In this document: positions 15,906 to 25,458 of the stretch, piece after piece
How positions within the stretch are numbered: the first letter of the stretch is position 1
Layout of the letters: each line of letters opens with the position of its first letter
Origin: an uncultured Prevotella sp.
GTDB taxonomy: Bacteria > Bacteroidota > Bacteroidia > Bacteroidales > Bacteroidaceae
Reading direction: 5' to 3'
Length of the DNA: 64,000 nucleotides
Assembly: GCA_900554545.1 (NCBI GenBank)
Contig: USHW01000001.1
Span: forward strand, 67,039 to 131,038
Made by a program: the position numbers and the translations under genes
Notes under the pieces: model-generated
The model's database searches: none
Seen by the model: only the letters and a program-made list of their open reading frames with translations
Told to the model about the DNA's origin: nothing

Positions 15906-18591
15906 TGCTTGCAATTCAAGCAAGAAAACTTATACAATAGGCGTTTCGCAGTGTAGCGAGGACAACTGGCGCGACAAGCTCAACGGCGAACTGCGTGACG
16001 CGACGTACCTGCATGACAACGTAAAGCTGCATGTTGTCTCCGCGAACGACAACGACAAGCAGCAAATCGGACAGATAAACGCCTTCACGGACAGGGGCAT
16101 CGACCTGCTAATAGTGTCGCCCAACCAGGTCAATTCGGTAACTCCCGCTGTTGACCGGGCCTACGACAAGGGCATACCTGTTATCCTTTTCGACCGCAAG
16201 ACAGGCTCGGGCAAGTACACGGCGTTCGTCGGAGCGGACAACGAAAAGATAGGACATACCATCGGAGAGCACATCGCCACGCGCCTCGGAGGCAAGGGTA
16301 CGGTGGCCGAAATACGCGGACTTGAAGGCTCGTCGCCTGCAATCGAGCGTCACAGAGGTTTCGTTGAGGCCATCAAGAACTACCCCGACATACATCTTGT
16401 GGCCGTAGAAGACGGCACCTGGTTGCAGCAAAGCGGAGCCGAAGCGTTGGACAAGATATTGGCGAAAGGCATTGTGCCGGATTATGTTTTCGCGCAAAAC
16501 GACCGCATGGCGTTCGGCGCATGGCAGACGGCGAAGCGTCACGGACTGGATAAAAGCATACGTTTTGTTGGCATCGACGCGCTTCCCGGCAAGGACGGAG
16601 GCATCCGGTTGGTGCTCGACGGCGTGCTCGACGCGTCGTACATATACCCTACACGCGGCGACATCGTTATGCAGCTGGCTCTCAACATACTTGAAGGCAG
16701 GCCGTATGAGCGCGACAACTACATGAAAGCCGCACTCGTAACGAAGGACAATGCGGAAACAATGCTGATGCAGGCGGAGGAAATGAGCCACATCAGCGGT
16801 CAGCTTGAGAAGCTTAACGGACGTGTGGACTTCTTCTTCACGCAGTACAGTCACCAGAAAGTTTACTTCATCCTGTGCGCCATAATACTTGTGCTTGTCA
16901 TCGTGGCGTTTGCCGCTTTCTACCTGATGGTAATGGCAAGGCGGCGCATGGAGCGTGAGGCGGCGGAGGCGAAGATGTCGTTTTTCACTGACATGAGCCA
17001 TGACCTGCGCACTCCGTTGACGTTGATTGCCGACCCGGTGGAGCGCATTCTCGACGACGAGAACCTTACTTCGCGGCAGAGGCAGATGCTCGGAATAGTC
17101 AGAAGGAACGCCGCGCTGCTGCTGAAGCTTGTCGGCGAGATACTGGATTTGCGCAAGATACAGGGCGGAAAGATGGAAATGACGGTGACGGAGTTCAACC
17201 TTGCAGCCGCGTTGAGGCTGTGGGTTGACGACTTCAAGCCGCTGGCCGCATCGGGCAAGGTGGCCCTTTCGCTCGAAGCCGGCGACGTGCTGACCGTCAG
17301 TGCCGATTATTATAAGGTGGAGCGGATATGCTATAACCTCATCAGCAACGCCCTGAAATATAACAAGCCGGGCGGAACGGTAACCGTAAAGCTTGCCGGA
17401 CGCGACGGAAAGGCCGTCATCACCGTGGCCGATACGGGTATAGGCATGTCAAAGGGCAACGCCCAGAGGGCTTTCGACAAGTTCTTCCGGGCAGGCTCGG
17501 GAGGCGGAGGCACAGGCGTAGGACTGGCCATCGTCAAGGCGTTTGCCGAGCTTCACGGCGGCAGTGTGTCGGTAAACAGCGTTGAGGGTAAAGGCTCCGA
17601 GTTTACGGTTGAGTTGCCTTTGAAAGTTGACAAGCATACAAGTGGCAAGCAGACAAGCACATTGCTCGGCCCGACCGAAGGGAGGGAGCCTGATGTGCAT
17701 ACGTCAAAGGCGTGGTTGGAAGATGTTGGAAATACGGTGGATAGCAACGAGCAAGGCATGTCAAGCCCCCTCCCTTCGGGAGGGTTGGGGTGGGTGTCGG
17801 GTGTCGATGGTGTGGTGTCAGAGCCTGACGGGGCTGCGGTTTCTCATCCCCTCGTCCTTGTTGTCGACGACAATGCGGAGGTGCGGCAGTATGTTGCGCA
17901 GCTGCTTGGCGGCGATTATGACGTGCGTCAGGCCGCCGACGGCAAGGAAGGGCTTGACACGGCGCTGAAAACCGTGCCCGACTTGATAGTGTGCGACGTG
18001 ATGATGCCCGTCATGGACGGCCTTGAAATGTGCCGCCGTGTGAAAGAAGCCACGGCCACGAGCCACGTGCCTGTAATCCTGCTGACATCCAACGCGCAGG
18101 AAAACCAGCGCGCCGAGGGCTACGACTGCGGCGCCGACGCATACATAACAAAGCCCTTCTCAAGCAAAGTGCTGCTCTCTCGCGTGCGCAACCTCCTGGA
18201 GAACCGCAAGCGGCTGAAATACGTTTACGCCACGATGGAAGACGGGGAAGAGCACGCCGGGGCAGACCCCGACCGCCAGTTTATGGACGGTTTCCGCCGC
18301 GCCGTGGGCGAACACCTGTCAGACTCGAGCCTGAGCGTCGAGACGATAAGCTCTGAACTCGGCCTAAGCCGCGTGCAGATGTACCGCAAGGTGAAGCAGC
18401 TTACCGGCCAGTCGCCCGTTGAGATAATCCGCGTTACGCGCCTGAAGAAGGCCGAACGCCTGCTGAAAACCACGCAGATGACCGTCTCCGAAATATCTTA
18501 CGAGGTGGGTTTCTCGTCGCCTTCGTACTTCTCAAAGTGCTTCAAGGACTACTTCGGGGTGCAACCCGGCGAGGCGCGTGAGACAGTCTGA
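15799..18591 (+). CDS. Hybrid two-component sensor/regulator with sugar-binding periplasmic domain (fructan locus regulator, BT1754-like)
   Basis: Single-polypeptide signalling protein of 930 residues. In order: lipoprotein-like signal (LACN, Cys38), periplasmic LacI/ribose-binding-type sensor (about 45-330; YTIGVSQCSEDNWRD), membrane helix 355-377, HisKA with His401 in DMSHDLRTPLT, HATPase with NALKYN and GVGLAI, receiver with phospho-acceptor Asp733 (CDVMMPVMDG), and a C-terminal AraC-type DNA-binding domain (about 835-930). Proteins of this layout control fructan loci in Bacteroides, where the sensor binds fructose; the same ligand is inferred here from the adjoining GH32 and fructokinase genes. 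The start could instead be Met14 (15838), which gives a tidier lipoprotein signal. Oddly, the signal peptide and the 611-682 linker are both encoded by intergenic-type repeat sequence. Confidence 0.9.
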   Translation: MKTSVFRSMKYALMDFIRKSNLLVFSSLVCLSTCFLACNSSKKTYTIGVSQCSEDNWRDKLNGELRDATYLHDNVKLHVVSANDNDKQQIGQINAFTDRGIDLLIVSPNQVNSVTPAVDRAYDKGIPVILFDRKTGSGKYTAFVGADNEKIGHTIGEHIATRLGGKGTVAEIRGLEGSSPAIERHRGFVEAIKNYPDIHLVAVEDGTWLQQSGAEALDKILAKGIVPDYVFAQNDRMAFGAWQTAKRHGLDKSIRFVGIDALPGKDGGIRLVLDGVLDASYIYPTRGDIVMQLALNILEGRPYERDNYMKAALVTKDNAETMLMQAEEMSHISGQLEKLNGRVDFFFTQYSHQKVYFILCAIILVLVIVAFAAFYLMVMARRRMEREAAEAKMSFFTDMSHDLRTPLTLIADPVERILDDENLTSRQRQMLGIVRRNAALLLKLVGEILDLRKIQGGKMEMTVTEFNLAAALRLWVDDFKPLAASGKVALSLEAGDVLTVSADYYKVERICYNLISNALKYNKPGGTVTVKLAGRDGKAVITVADTGIGMSKGNAQRAFDKFFRAGSGGGGTGVGLAIVKAFAELHGGSVSVNSVEGKGSEFTVELPLKVDKHTSGKQTSTLLGPTEGREPDVHTSKAWLEDVGNTVDSNEQGMSSPLPSGGLGWVSGVDGVVSEPDGAAVSHPLVLVVDDNAEVRQYVAQLLGGDYDVRQAADGKEGLDTALKTVPDLIVCDVMMPVMDGLEMCRRVKEATATSHVPVILLTSNAQENQRAEGYDCGADAYITKPFSSKVLLSRVRNLLENRKRLKYVYATMEDGEEHAGADPDRQFMDGFRRAVGEHLSDSSLSVETISSELGLSRVQMYRKVKQLTGQSPVEIIRVTRLKKAERLLKTTQMTVSEISYEVGFSSPSYFSKCFKDYFGVQPGEARETV
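17627..17798. repeat. Intergenic-type repeats inside the sensor coding sequence
   Basis: In frame, between the HATPase and receiver domains, lie gacaag-type words (17627-17666), a CCGAAGGGAGGGAGCCTG copy (about 17670-17693), and an opposite-strand CCCTCCCTTCGGGAGGGTTG copy (17761-17798). Everywhere else in this window these two families occupy gaps between genes. Confidence 0.8.
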
Positions 18592-18624
18592 CGTGCCGTC
18601 GGCAAGCAGTGGTTTTGCAAAAGA

Positions 18625-18726
18625 ATTGAGAGTTGAGAAGGGAGAATTGATAATTATGATTTGACTTGTCGGCGGACAGCCTCAAAGGTAATCATAATTA
18701 TCAATTCTCCCTTCTCAACTCTCAAT
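18625..18726. repeat. Perfect 37-bp inverted repeat after the sensor gene
   Basis: Arms 18625-18661 and 18690-18726 are perfect reverse complements with a 28-base loop. Words of the type TTGAGAGTTGAGAAGGGAGA make up the arm. It follows the sensor stop by 33 bp and could end its transcript. Confidence 0.9.
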
Positions 18727-18727
18727 C

Positions 18728-18840
18728 TAAAAGACGGCAAATCAGGAGGTAAAAGGCCACCTTTTACGCTCCAAAAGGCCGTCTTTTGCAATGTAAAAGG
18801 CCACCTTTTGCAAGGCGTTGCGTAAGTGGTTGGTTGTCAA
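18728..18840. repeat. 22-bp-unit GGCC hairpin array (array 5)
   Basis: Four units with pentamers ACGGC, GCCAC, GCCGT and GCCAC in register, directly next to the 37-bp inverted repeat and followed by a degenerate GTAAGTGGTTGGTTGTCAAG flank. Confidence 0.8.
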
Positions 18841-18881
18841 GTATATACCTTGCAGCCTACAAAGGATGTATTACAGCTGTG

Positions 18882-18926
18882 AAAAATCGTTCAAAACGTA
18901 TCAAATTTGTTGCATGAACGATTTTT
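18882..18926. promoter_or_regulatory. Inverted repeat upstream of susC, operator or terminator candidate
   Basis: Arms AAAAATCGTTCA (18882-18893) and TGAACGATTTTT (18915-18926) are perfect complements with a 21-base spacer. The element lies about 47 bp upstream of the susC -7 box. It is either a binding site for the hybrid sensor or a weak terminator ending in six T residues. It is distinct from the repeat families. Confidence 0.5.
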
Positions 18927-18972
18927 TATACCTGTTGAAATGATATTGCAACGGCAAACATTTCGGGGATTA

Positions 18973-18980
18973 TAACTTTG
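18973..18980 (+). promoter_or_regulatory. -7 promoter box of the susC-led fructan operon
   Basis: TAACTTTG matches TAnnTTTG, 50 bp before the susC ATG. The -33 region is weak, as expected for a promoter that depends on an activator. Confidence 0.55.
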
Positions 18981-19029
18981 CGGCGAAAGATTTGACAAAT
19001 ATTGTTTACTAACCAAAAAACACAACATT

Positions 19030-22000
19030 ATGGTAAAGCACATTAAAAGGATGCTGCTAAGTGCAGTGTTCCTCGTTTCAGGTGCGGTGGCGTTCGCCCA
19101 GCAGGTTGACGTCAGCGGAACCGTGAAAGACGAGGCCGGCGAGCCTGTAATCGGTGCTACCGTGGCCGAGGAGGGCACGAAAAACGCTACGATAACAGAC
19201 TTTGACGGCAAGTTCAGCCTGAAAGTGTCGGGCGACAAGCAGCTTACGGTGACCTACATCGGCTACAAGGCCGTGACGGTGAAGGCCGCCCCACAGCTCA
19301 ACATCGTATTGAAGGAGGACAACCAGATGATGGAAGAGCTTGTCGTTACGGGCTACACCACGCAGCGCAAGGCCGACCTGACCGGCGCGGTGTCGGTAGT
19401 CAACATGGACGACATTGCCGACCTTAACGAGAACAACCCCATGAAAGCCCTTCAGGGACGTGTGCCCGGCATGAACATTACGGCCGACGGCAGTCCCGGC
19501 GGACAGGCCACAATCCGCATCCGCGGCGTGGGCACGCTCAACAACAACGACCCTTTGTACATAATCGACGGTGTGCCGACCAAAGCCGGGATGCACGAGC
19601 TTAACGGAAACGACATCGAGTCGATACAGGTTTTGAAGGATGCGGCGTCAGCTTCAATATACGGTTCGCGCGCGGCGAACGGTGTCATCATCATAACTAC
19701 GAAGAAAGGAAAGGCCGGACAGCTGAAAATCGACGTTGACGCGTCGCTCTCAGTGTCGCTTTACGCCAACAAACTTGACATACTTAACGCCAAGGAGTAC
19801 GGTCAGGCCATGTGGCAGGCATACGTGAATGACGGCCAAGACCCCAATACCAACCCTCTGGGCTACCGCTATGACTGGGGTTATGACGCCAACGGATACC
19901 CCAAACTGAACGGCATCTCGATGTCGCGCTTCCTCGACTCGGCCAACACAGTGCCATCGGCCGACACCGACTGGGTGGACGAGACGACGCGCACCGGCGT
20001 GATACAGAACTACAACGTGGCCGTAAGCAACGGCTCGGAAAAAGGCTCTTCATACTTCTCTTTAGGCTATTACAAGAACCTCGGCATAATAAAGCACTCC
20101 GACTTCGACCGCTTCTCGGCGCGCATGAACTCCGAGTACAAGCTAATCGACAACGTGCTTACCGTAGGCGAGCACTTCACTCTCAACCGCACGTCGGAAG
20201 TGCAGGCACCCGGCGGCTTCCTTGAGAACGCGCTCCAGTTCAATCCCTCGCTTCCCGTGTATGACATCAACGGCGAGTTCGCAGGCCCGGTGGGCGGCTA
20301 TCCCGATAGGGAAAACCCCGTTGCGCGCCTCGAACGCAACGCCGATAACCGCTATACGTACTGGCGCATGTTCGGTGACGCTTACATAAACCTGAGCCTC
20401 TTCAAAGGTTTCAACATACGCTCAACCTTCGGACTTGACTACGCGCAGAAGAAACAGCGCATCTTCACCTACCCCATAACCGAAGGAAACGTTGCCAACG
20501 ACAACAACGCCGTTGAGGCGAAGCAGGAGCACTGGACAAAGTGGATGTGGAACGCGGTGGCTACATACAACCTCGAAATAGGCAAGCACCGCGGCGACGT
20601 GATGGCCGGTATAGAGCTTAACAGGGAGGACGACGAGTGGTTCTCCGGCTACAAGGAGGACTTCACAATACTCAATCCCGACTTCATGTGGCCTGACGCG
20701 GGCGTGGGAACAGCCCAGGCTTACGGCTCCGGGGAAGGATATTCGCTCGTGTCGTTCTTCGGAAAGCTCAACTACACGTATGACGACAAGTACCTCTTTT
20801 CGCTTACCGTGCGCCATGACGGTTCGTCGCGCTTCGGAAAGAACAACCGCTACGCCACTTTCCCGTCAGTATCTCTTGGATGGCGCATCAGCCGTGAGAA
20901 GTTCATGAAAAACCTTACATGGCTCGACGACCTGAAAATACGCGCCTCATGGGGACAAACCGGTAATCAGGAAATATCCAACATAGCGCGCTACACTATC
21001 TATGTGCCCAACTATGGAGTAACGGAGTCGGGCGGACAGAGCTACGGAACGTCTTACGACATTGCCGGGACAAACGGCGGAAGCATACTGCAGTCGGGCT
21101 TCAAGCGCAACCAGATAGGCAACGACGACATCAAGTGGGAGACCACAACGCAGACAAACATCGGTCTTGATTTCTCTTTGTTCAGGCAGACTCTTTACGG
21201 TTCATTCGACTGGTTCTACAAGAAGACCACCGACATTCTCGTCCAGATGGCCGGCATCGCAGCCATGGGCGAGGGCAGCTCGCAGTGGATTAACGCCGGA
21301 GAGATGGAAAACACGGGCTTCGAACTCAACCTCGGCTACCGCAACGAGACGGCATTCGGACTGAAATACGACATCGCCGCCAACATATCGACTTACCGCA
21401 ACAAGATTACCGCGCTGCCTGCCACGGTGGCGGCGAACGGCACTTTCGGCGGAAACGGAGTGAAGAGCGTCATAGGTCATCCCAATGGAGCGCAAGTGGG
21501 ATATGTTGCCGACGGCATATTCAAGTCGCAGGAAGAGGTTGACAACCACGCAACGCAGGAAGGAGCGGCGCCGGGCCGCATCCGTTGGCGCGACCTTGAC
21601 GGCAACGGAATAATCAATGAGGCCGACCAAAAGTGGATTTATGACCCCGTGCCCGACTTCAGTTACGGTCTGAACATATACCTCCAGTACAAGAATTTCG
21701 ACCTTACGATGTTCTGGCAGGGCGTGCAGGGTGTCGATGTTATCAGCGATTTGAAGAAGGAAACCGACCTTTGGAGCGGTCTTAACATAGGCTTCCTCAA
21801 CAAGGGAAAGCGCGTGCTTGACGCTTGGACGCCGCAGAACCCCAATTCAAGCATACCTGCCTTGTCGCGTGAAGACGTTAACAACGAGAAGCGTGTGTCA
21901 ACATATTTCGTTGAAGACGGTTCGTTCCTCAAGCTGCGCAACCTGCAGATAGGTTACAATGTGCCAAAAGAATTCGCCAATAAGCTTAAGATGGAGCGCC

Positions 22001-22134
22001 TGCGTTTCTACCTCAGCGCGCAGAACTTGCTGACAATCAAGAGCAAGGACTTCACCGGAGTAGACCCGGAAAACCCGAACTTCGGCTATCCGATACCTCT
22101 GAACATCACTTTCGGCATCAATGTAGGCTTCTAA
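19030..22134 (+). CDS. SusC-like TonB-dependent outer-membrane fructan transporter
   Basis: Outer-membrane channel of 1034 residues that imports oligosaccharides captured with its SusD partner, using TonB energy. Signal peptide about residues 1-24, then a CarboxypepD_reg-like domain (VDVSGTVKDEAGEPVIGATV, to about 100). A TonB-box-like segment and plug follow (EELVVTGYTTQRKADLTGAV; NNDPLYIIDGVP; SIYGSRAANGVIIITTKKGK), and then the 22-strand barrel ending ITFGINVGF. Length and motifs are typical. susD follows after 30 bp. Substrate assignment to fructan (levan or inulin type) rests on the neighbouring GH32, fructokinase and sensor genes. Confidence 0.95.
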   Translation: MVKHIKRMLLSAVFLVSGAVAFAQQVDVSGTVKDEAGEPVIGATVAEEGTKNATITDFDGKFSLKVSGDKQLTVTYIGYKAVTVKAAPQLNIVLKEDNQMMEELVVTGYTTQRKADLTGAVSVVNMDDIADLNENNPMKALQGRVPGMNITADGSPGGQATIRIRGVGTLNNNDPLYIIDGVPTKAGMHELNGNDIESIQVLKDAASASIYGSRAANGVIIITTKKGKAGQLKIDVDASLSVSLYANKLDILNAKEYGQAMWQAYVNDGQDPNTNPLGYRYDWGYDANGYPKLNGISMSRFLDSANTVPSADTDWVDETTRTGVIQNYNVAVSNGSEKGSSYFSLGYYKNLGIIKHSDFDRFSARMNSEYKLIDNVLTVGEHFTLNRTSEVQAPGGFLENALQFNPSLPVYDINGEFAGPVGGYPDRENPVARLERNADNRYTYWRMFGDAYINLSLFKGFNIRSTFGLDYAQKKQRIFTYPITEGNVANDNNAVEAKQEHWTKWMWNAVATYNLEIGKHRGDVMAGIELNREDDEWFSGYKEDFTILNPDFMWPDAGVGTAQAYGSGEGYSLVSFFGKLNYTYDDKYLFSLTVRHDGSSRFGKNNRYATFPSVSLGWRISREKFMKNLTWLDDLKIRASWGQTGNQEISNIARYTIYVPNYGVTESGGQSYGTSYDIAGTNGGSILQSGFKRNQIGNDDIKWETTTQTNIGLDFSLFRQTLYGSFDWFYKKTTDILVQMAGIAAMGEGSSQWINAGEMENTGFELNLGYRNETAFGLKYDIAANISTYRNKITALPATVAANGTFGGNGVKSVIGHPNGAQVGYVADGIFKSQEEVDNHATQEGAAPGRIRWRDLDGNGIINEADQKWIYDPVPDFSYGLNIYLQYKNFDLTMFWQGVQGVDVISDLKKETDLWSGLNIGFLNKGKRVLDAWTPQNPNSSIPALSREDVNNEKRVSTYFVEDGSFLKLRNLQIGYNVPKEFANKLKMERLRFYLSAQNLLTIKSKDFTGVDPENPNFGYPIPLNITFGINVGF

Positions 22135-22164
22135 AATATACGCTAACCGTAAAATAAAAAAGCA

Positions 22165-23898
22165 ATGAAAAAGTTATTATATACAACCGCTTTGGGGCTT
22201 GCCTTGCTCTTCACAGGATGTACCGACTTCCTGGAAGACCAGCTGCCGCAGGGAACTATCGACAACGAACAGCTGAAAAACCCCGAATATGTGGACAATC
22301 TTGTCATCTCGGCTTATGCCGGATGGATTTCGGCGGAGGACATCAACTCGTCCTTCTCGATGTGGAATTATGACGTAAGGTCGGACGATGCCTACAAGGG
22401 AGGCAACGGAACGGAGGACGGAGACGTGTTCCACAAGCTCGAAATATCACAAGGCATCATGACGACGGACTGGAACATCAGCGACATGTGGCAGCGTCTG
22501 TACAACTGCATATCGCGTGTCAACACTGCATTGCAGCAGCTCAACCAGCTTGATGAAAGCTCTTATCCGCTAAAGCAGCAGCGTATCGCCGAGATGAAGT
22601 TCCTCCGCGGACACGGACATTTTCTCTTGAAGCAACTCTATAAGAACATAGTCTTTGCCAATGACGAGAACCTTTCGCCCGAGGAATACAACAACCTGTC
22701 CAACAGGACGTACTCCAACGACGAGGGATGGCAGCAAATCGCCAACGACTTCCAGTTTGCTTTCGACAATCTTCCTGATACTCAGGCCGACAAGGGACGT
22801 CCAACCAAGGCCGCGGCAGCCGCTTATCTGGCCAAGACTTACCTTTACAAGGCATACCGTCAGGATAATCCCGACAACAACGAGGTGACGGGCATCAACG
22901 CGGAAGACCTGGAGAAGGTGGTTACTTACACCGAGAGGTCAATCATGCAGGCAGGAGGCTATGACTTGGAGCCTGACTTCCACAACAACTTCCGCCCCGA
23001 ACCGCAGTATGAAAACGGGTGCGAGTCGCTTTGGGCGATGCAGTATTCGATGAACGACGGCACTACAAACGGCAACTGCAATTGGTCGTTCGGACTCATT
23101 GTGCCGAACATTCCCGGTGTGACTGATGGCGGATGCGACTTCTACAAACCGAGCCAGAACCTCGTAAACGCGTTCAGAACCGATGCCGAAGGCCATCCCT
23201 ATTTCGACACTTTCAATGACAATGACTACGACGCGGCCAATGAAACCGCCGACCCGCGCCTTTTCCTTACCGTTGGAATGCCTGGTTTCCCGTATGAATT
23301 CAACTCGAACTACATCATGGACAGGTCGTCAACGTGGAGTCGCAGCAACGGACTTTACGGCTATTATGTCACGTTGAAGCATAATGTTGACCCCGACGGA
23401 GAGTACCTTATAAAAGGTGCGTGGTGGGGAACGCCGATGAACCACATCGTAATTCGCTACGCCGACGTGCTCCTTATGCGTGCAGAGGCGCTCATACAGC
23501 TTAATGATGGAAGGATTGACGAGGCAGTAAGCCTTATCAACGAGGTGCGCAACCGCGCAAAGCAAAGCACCGGCATGATAGCCAACTACCCTGCTGATTA
23601 CGGCTGTACGTTCAACATCCAGCCCTACACAGGCTCTTACAACCATGACGAAGCGTTGAAAATGCTGAAGATGGAGCGCCGCCTTGAGCTGGCGATGGAG
23701 AGCGACAGGTTCTTCGACCTTGTGCGTTGGGGCGAGGCGAAGGAAGTCCTTGACAAGTATTATGCCGAGGAGGCAGACAACTGCGCGATATATTCCGGCG
23801 CGTCGTTCACGAGGAACAAGAACGAGTATCTGCCCATACCGTTCGCCCAAATCAGTGCAAGCAACGGCCATTACACGCAGAATTGCGGCGGATGGTGA
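22165..23898 (+). CDS. SusD-like surface glycan-binding lipoprotein
   Basis: Outer-membrane lipoprotein of 577 residues that caps the SusC channel and binds the polysaccharide at the cell surface. The lipobox LLFTGC puts the lipidated Cys near residue 19, with acidic residues soon after, consistent with surface export. The RagB/SusD TPR-like scaffold is visible in MKFLRGHGHFLLKQLY and AAAAYLAKTYLYKAY. The C-terminal signature includes YADVLLMRAEALIQLNDG and MERRLELAMESDRFFDLVRWGE. It ends near the next gene with a 29-bp gap, so susC, susD and the following lipoprotein gene are probably cotranscribed. Confidence 0.95.
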   Translation: MKKLLYTTALGLALLFTGCTDFLEDQLPQGTIDNEQLKNPEYVDNLVISAYAGWISAEDINSSFSMWNYDVRSDDAYKGGNGTEDGDVFHKLEISQGIMTTDWNISDMWQRLYNCISRVNTALQQLNQLDESSYPLKQQRIAEMKFLRGHGHFLLKQLYKNIVFANDENLSPEEYNNLSNRTYSNDEGWQQIANDFQFAFDNLPDTQADKGRPTKAAAAAYLAKTYLYKAYRQDNPDNNEVTGINAEDLEKVVTYTERSIMQAGGYDLEPDFHNNFRPEPQYENGCESLWAMQYSMNDGTTNGNCNWSFGLIVPNIPGVTDGGCDFYKPSQNLVNAFRTDAEGHPYFDTFNDNDYDAANETADPRLFLTVGMPGFPYEFNSNYIMDRSSTWSRSNGLYGYYVTLKHNVDPDGEYLIKGAWWGTPMNHIVIRYADVLLMRAEALIQLNDGRIDEAVSLINEVRNRAKQSTGMIANYPADYGCTFNIQPYTGSYNHDEALKMLKMERRLELAMESDRFFDLVRWGEAKEVLDKYYAEEADNCAIYSGASFTRNKNEYLPIPFAQISASNGHYTQNCGGW

Positions 23899-23927
23899 TA
23901 TGTTTAACCGACTAAAAAACACATAAC

Positions 23928-25328
23928 ATGAAATTATTTGCAAATAAATTAGCGGCCATGTTGTTTGCCGTTGCTGCGGTGTTTGCCGTTGCCGGATGCG
24001 ACGACGACAACACGTCAGACCTCCGTTTGGACGGGGACGCATGGCTGACGTCCTTCTCTTTGGACGGATATGAAGGCATAATCGACAACACTGGAAAGAC
24101 TGTTACGGTGGGAGTGCCCGAGACTTACGACGCACGTGCAATGGAAGTTACGGCCATTACGGCATCCGAAGGCGCAACGACATCGATGAATGTCGGCGAC
24201 GTTGCCGACTTCTCGCTGCCGCAGAGCGTGCGCGTTGTCAACGGCGACGCTTATTTTGAGTACACCGTCAGCGTAAAGCATGACGAGGCAAGGATAACTT
24301 CGTTCAGGGCGAACGGTTACATCGGCACAATAAACGAGGCCAACCACACCATTTCCGTGCGTGTTCCAAGCTCGACGGATGTCACCGCCATGACTACGGA
24401 AATAACCACGACAGAGGGTGCTACGGTTACTCCAGCATCGGGACAGGCCGTTGACTTCACCAACCCTGTTGAGTTCACGGTAACTTATAACACCGCAACG
24501 GCGGTATATACCGTGACCGTAATCAAGTCAGATGCGCCTGGAGCGGTCTACGTCGGACTGCCAGCCACCATTGACGGACTCGGCCCTGAAGAGCGCGCCG
24601 CCGCCGACTGGATGCTTCTCAACATTGCAAACTCGCAGTATGTGTCGTTCGAAGACTTGCGCACGGGCAACGTTGACCTTAGCGAATGCAAGCTGATGTG
24701 GTGGCACATGCACGCCGATTACGGAATAGACAACATGGACAAGTTTGACGCCGCGGCGCCTTCCGCACTGTCTGCCGTGCCTGCCGTGAAGGAATACTAC
24801 GACAACGGAGGCAGCCTCTTGCTTTCACGCTACGCCACATACTACGCCGTCAAGCTCGGCGCAACGGCTGACGGAGCCAATCCGAACAACTGTTGGGGCA
24901 ACGCCGAAGAGAGCGGCGAGACAATAACTTCGCCGTGGAGCTTCTTCGTTGACGGACATGAAGACCATCCGATATACAGCGGTCTGGTGACAACCATCGA
25001 CGGCAAGCAGGGCATTTACACCTGCGACACAGGATATAACATCACCAACACCACCTGCCAGTGGCACATCGGAAGCGACTGGGGCGGATATCCTACGCTT
25101 GATGACTGGCGCAACCTGCATGGCGCGACCGACCTCGGATATGGCGGCGACGGTGCGGTGGTTGTTTGGGAGTACCCGGCCAACGCCGCCGGAGGCAAGA
25201 TACTCTGCATCGGCACGGGCACGTATGACTGGTATGCGCACGGCGTTGATACTTCAACCGACCGGTATCACGGCAATGTGGCGACGCTTACACTCAACGC
25301 AATCAATTATCTTACAGCAGACAAGTAA
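23928..25328 (+). CDS. Surface glycan-binding lipoprotein with two Ig-like repeats and a DUF4960-like C-terminal domain
   Basis: A 466-residue lipoprotein (VAGC lipobox, then DDDNTSD, a surface-export-like acidic stretch). Two similar repeats of about 80 residues follow (ITSFRANGYIGTI and WLTSFSLDGYEGIID mark their starts). A C-terminal domain of about 270 residues starts at YVGLPATIDGLGPEER. The position, third gene after susC and susD, matches the levan-binding protein of the Bacteroides fructan locus, and the domain resembles DUF4960 from memory. No catalytic signature is seen. It probably helps hold fructan at the surface. Confidence 0.75.
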   Translation: MKLFANKLAAMLFAVAAVFAVAGCDDDNTSDLRLDGDAWLTSFSLDGYEGIIDNTGKTVTVGVPETYDARAMEVTAITASEGATTSMNVGDVADFSLPQSVRVVNGDAYFEYTVSVKHDEARITSFRANGYIGTINEANHTISVRVPSSTDVTAMTTEITTTEGATVTPASGQAVDFTNPVEFTVTYNTATAVYTVTVIKSDAPGAVYVGLPATIDGLGPEERAAADWMLLNIANSQYVSFEDLRTGNVDLSECKLMWWHMHADYGIDNMDKFDAAAPSALSAVPAVKEYYDNGGSLLLSRYATYYAVKLGATADGANPNNCWGNAEESGETITSPWSFFVDGHEDHPIYSGLVTTIDGKQGIYTCDTGYNITNTTCQWHIGSDWGGYPTLDDWRNLHGATDLGYGGDGAVVVWEYPANAAGGKILCIGTGTYDWYAHGVDTSTDRYHGNVATLTLNAINYLTADK

Positions 25329-25440
25329 ACAGCAAGACGAGTTACGAGTGGACAAGTCGACAAGTCACAAGCCAACAAATGAACAGGCGATAAGGAAAAC
25401 TTCCTTGTCTGCTCGTCACTCGTCAACTCGTTACTAACTA
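25329..25440. repeat. gacaag/gacgag word hairpin between lipoprotein and GH32 genes
   Basis: Imperfect inverted repeat of gacgag, gacaag and tacgag words, starting right after the stop codon at 25328. The left side (25330-25366) pairs with ctcgtcactcgtc-type words at 25401-25436. Confidence 0.7.
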
Positions 25441-25458
25441 ACATCAAGAAACGAATTT

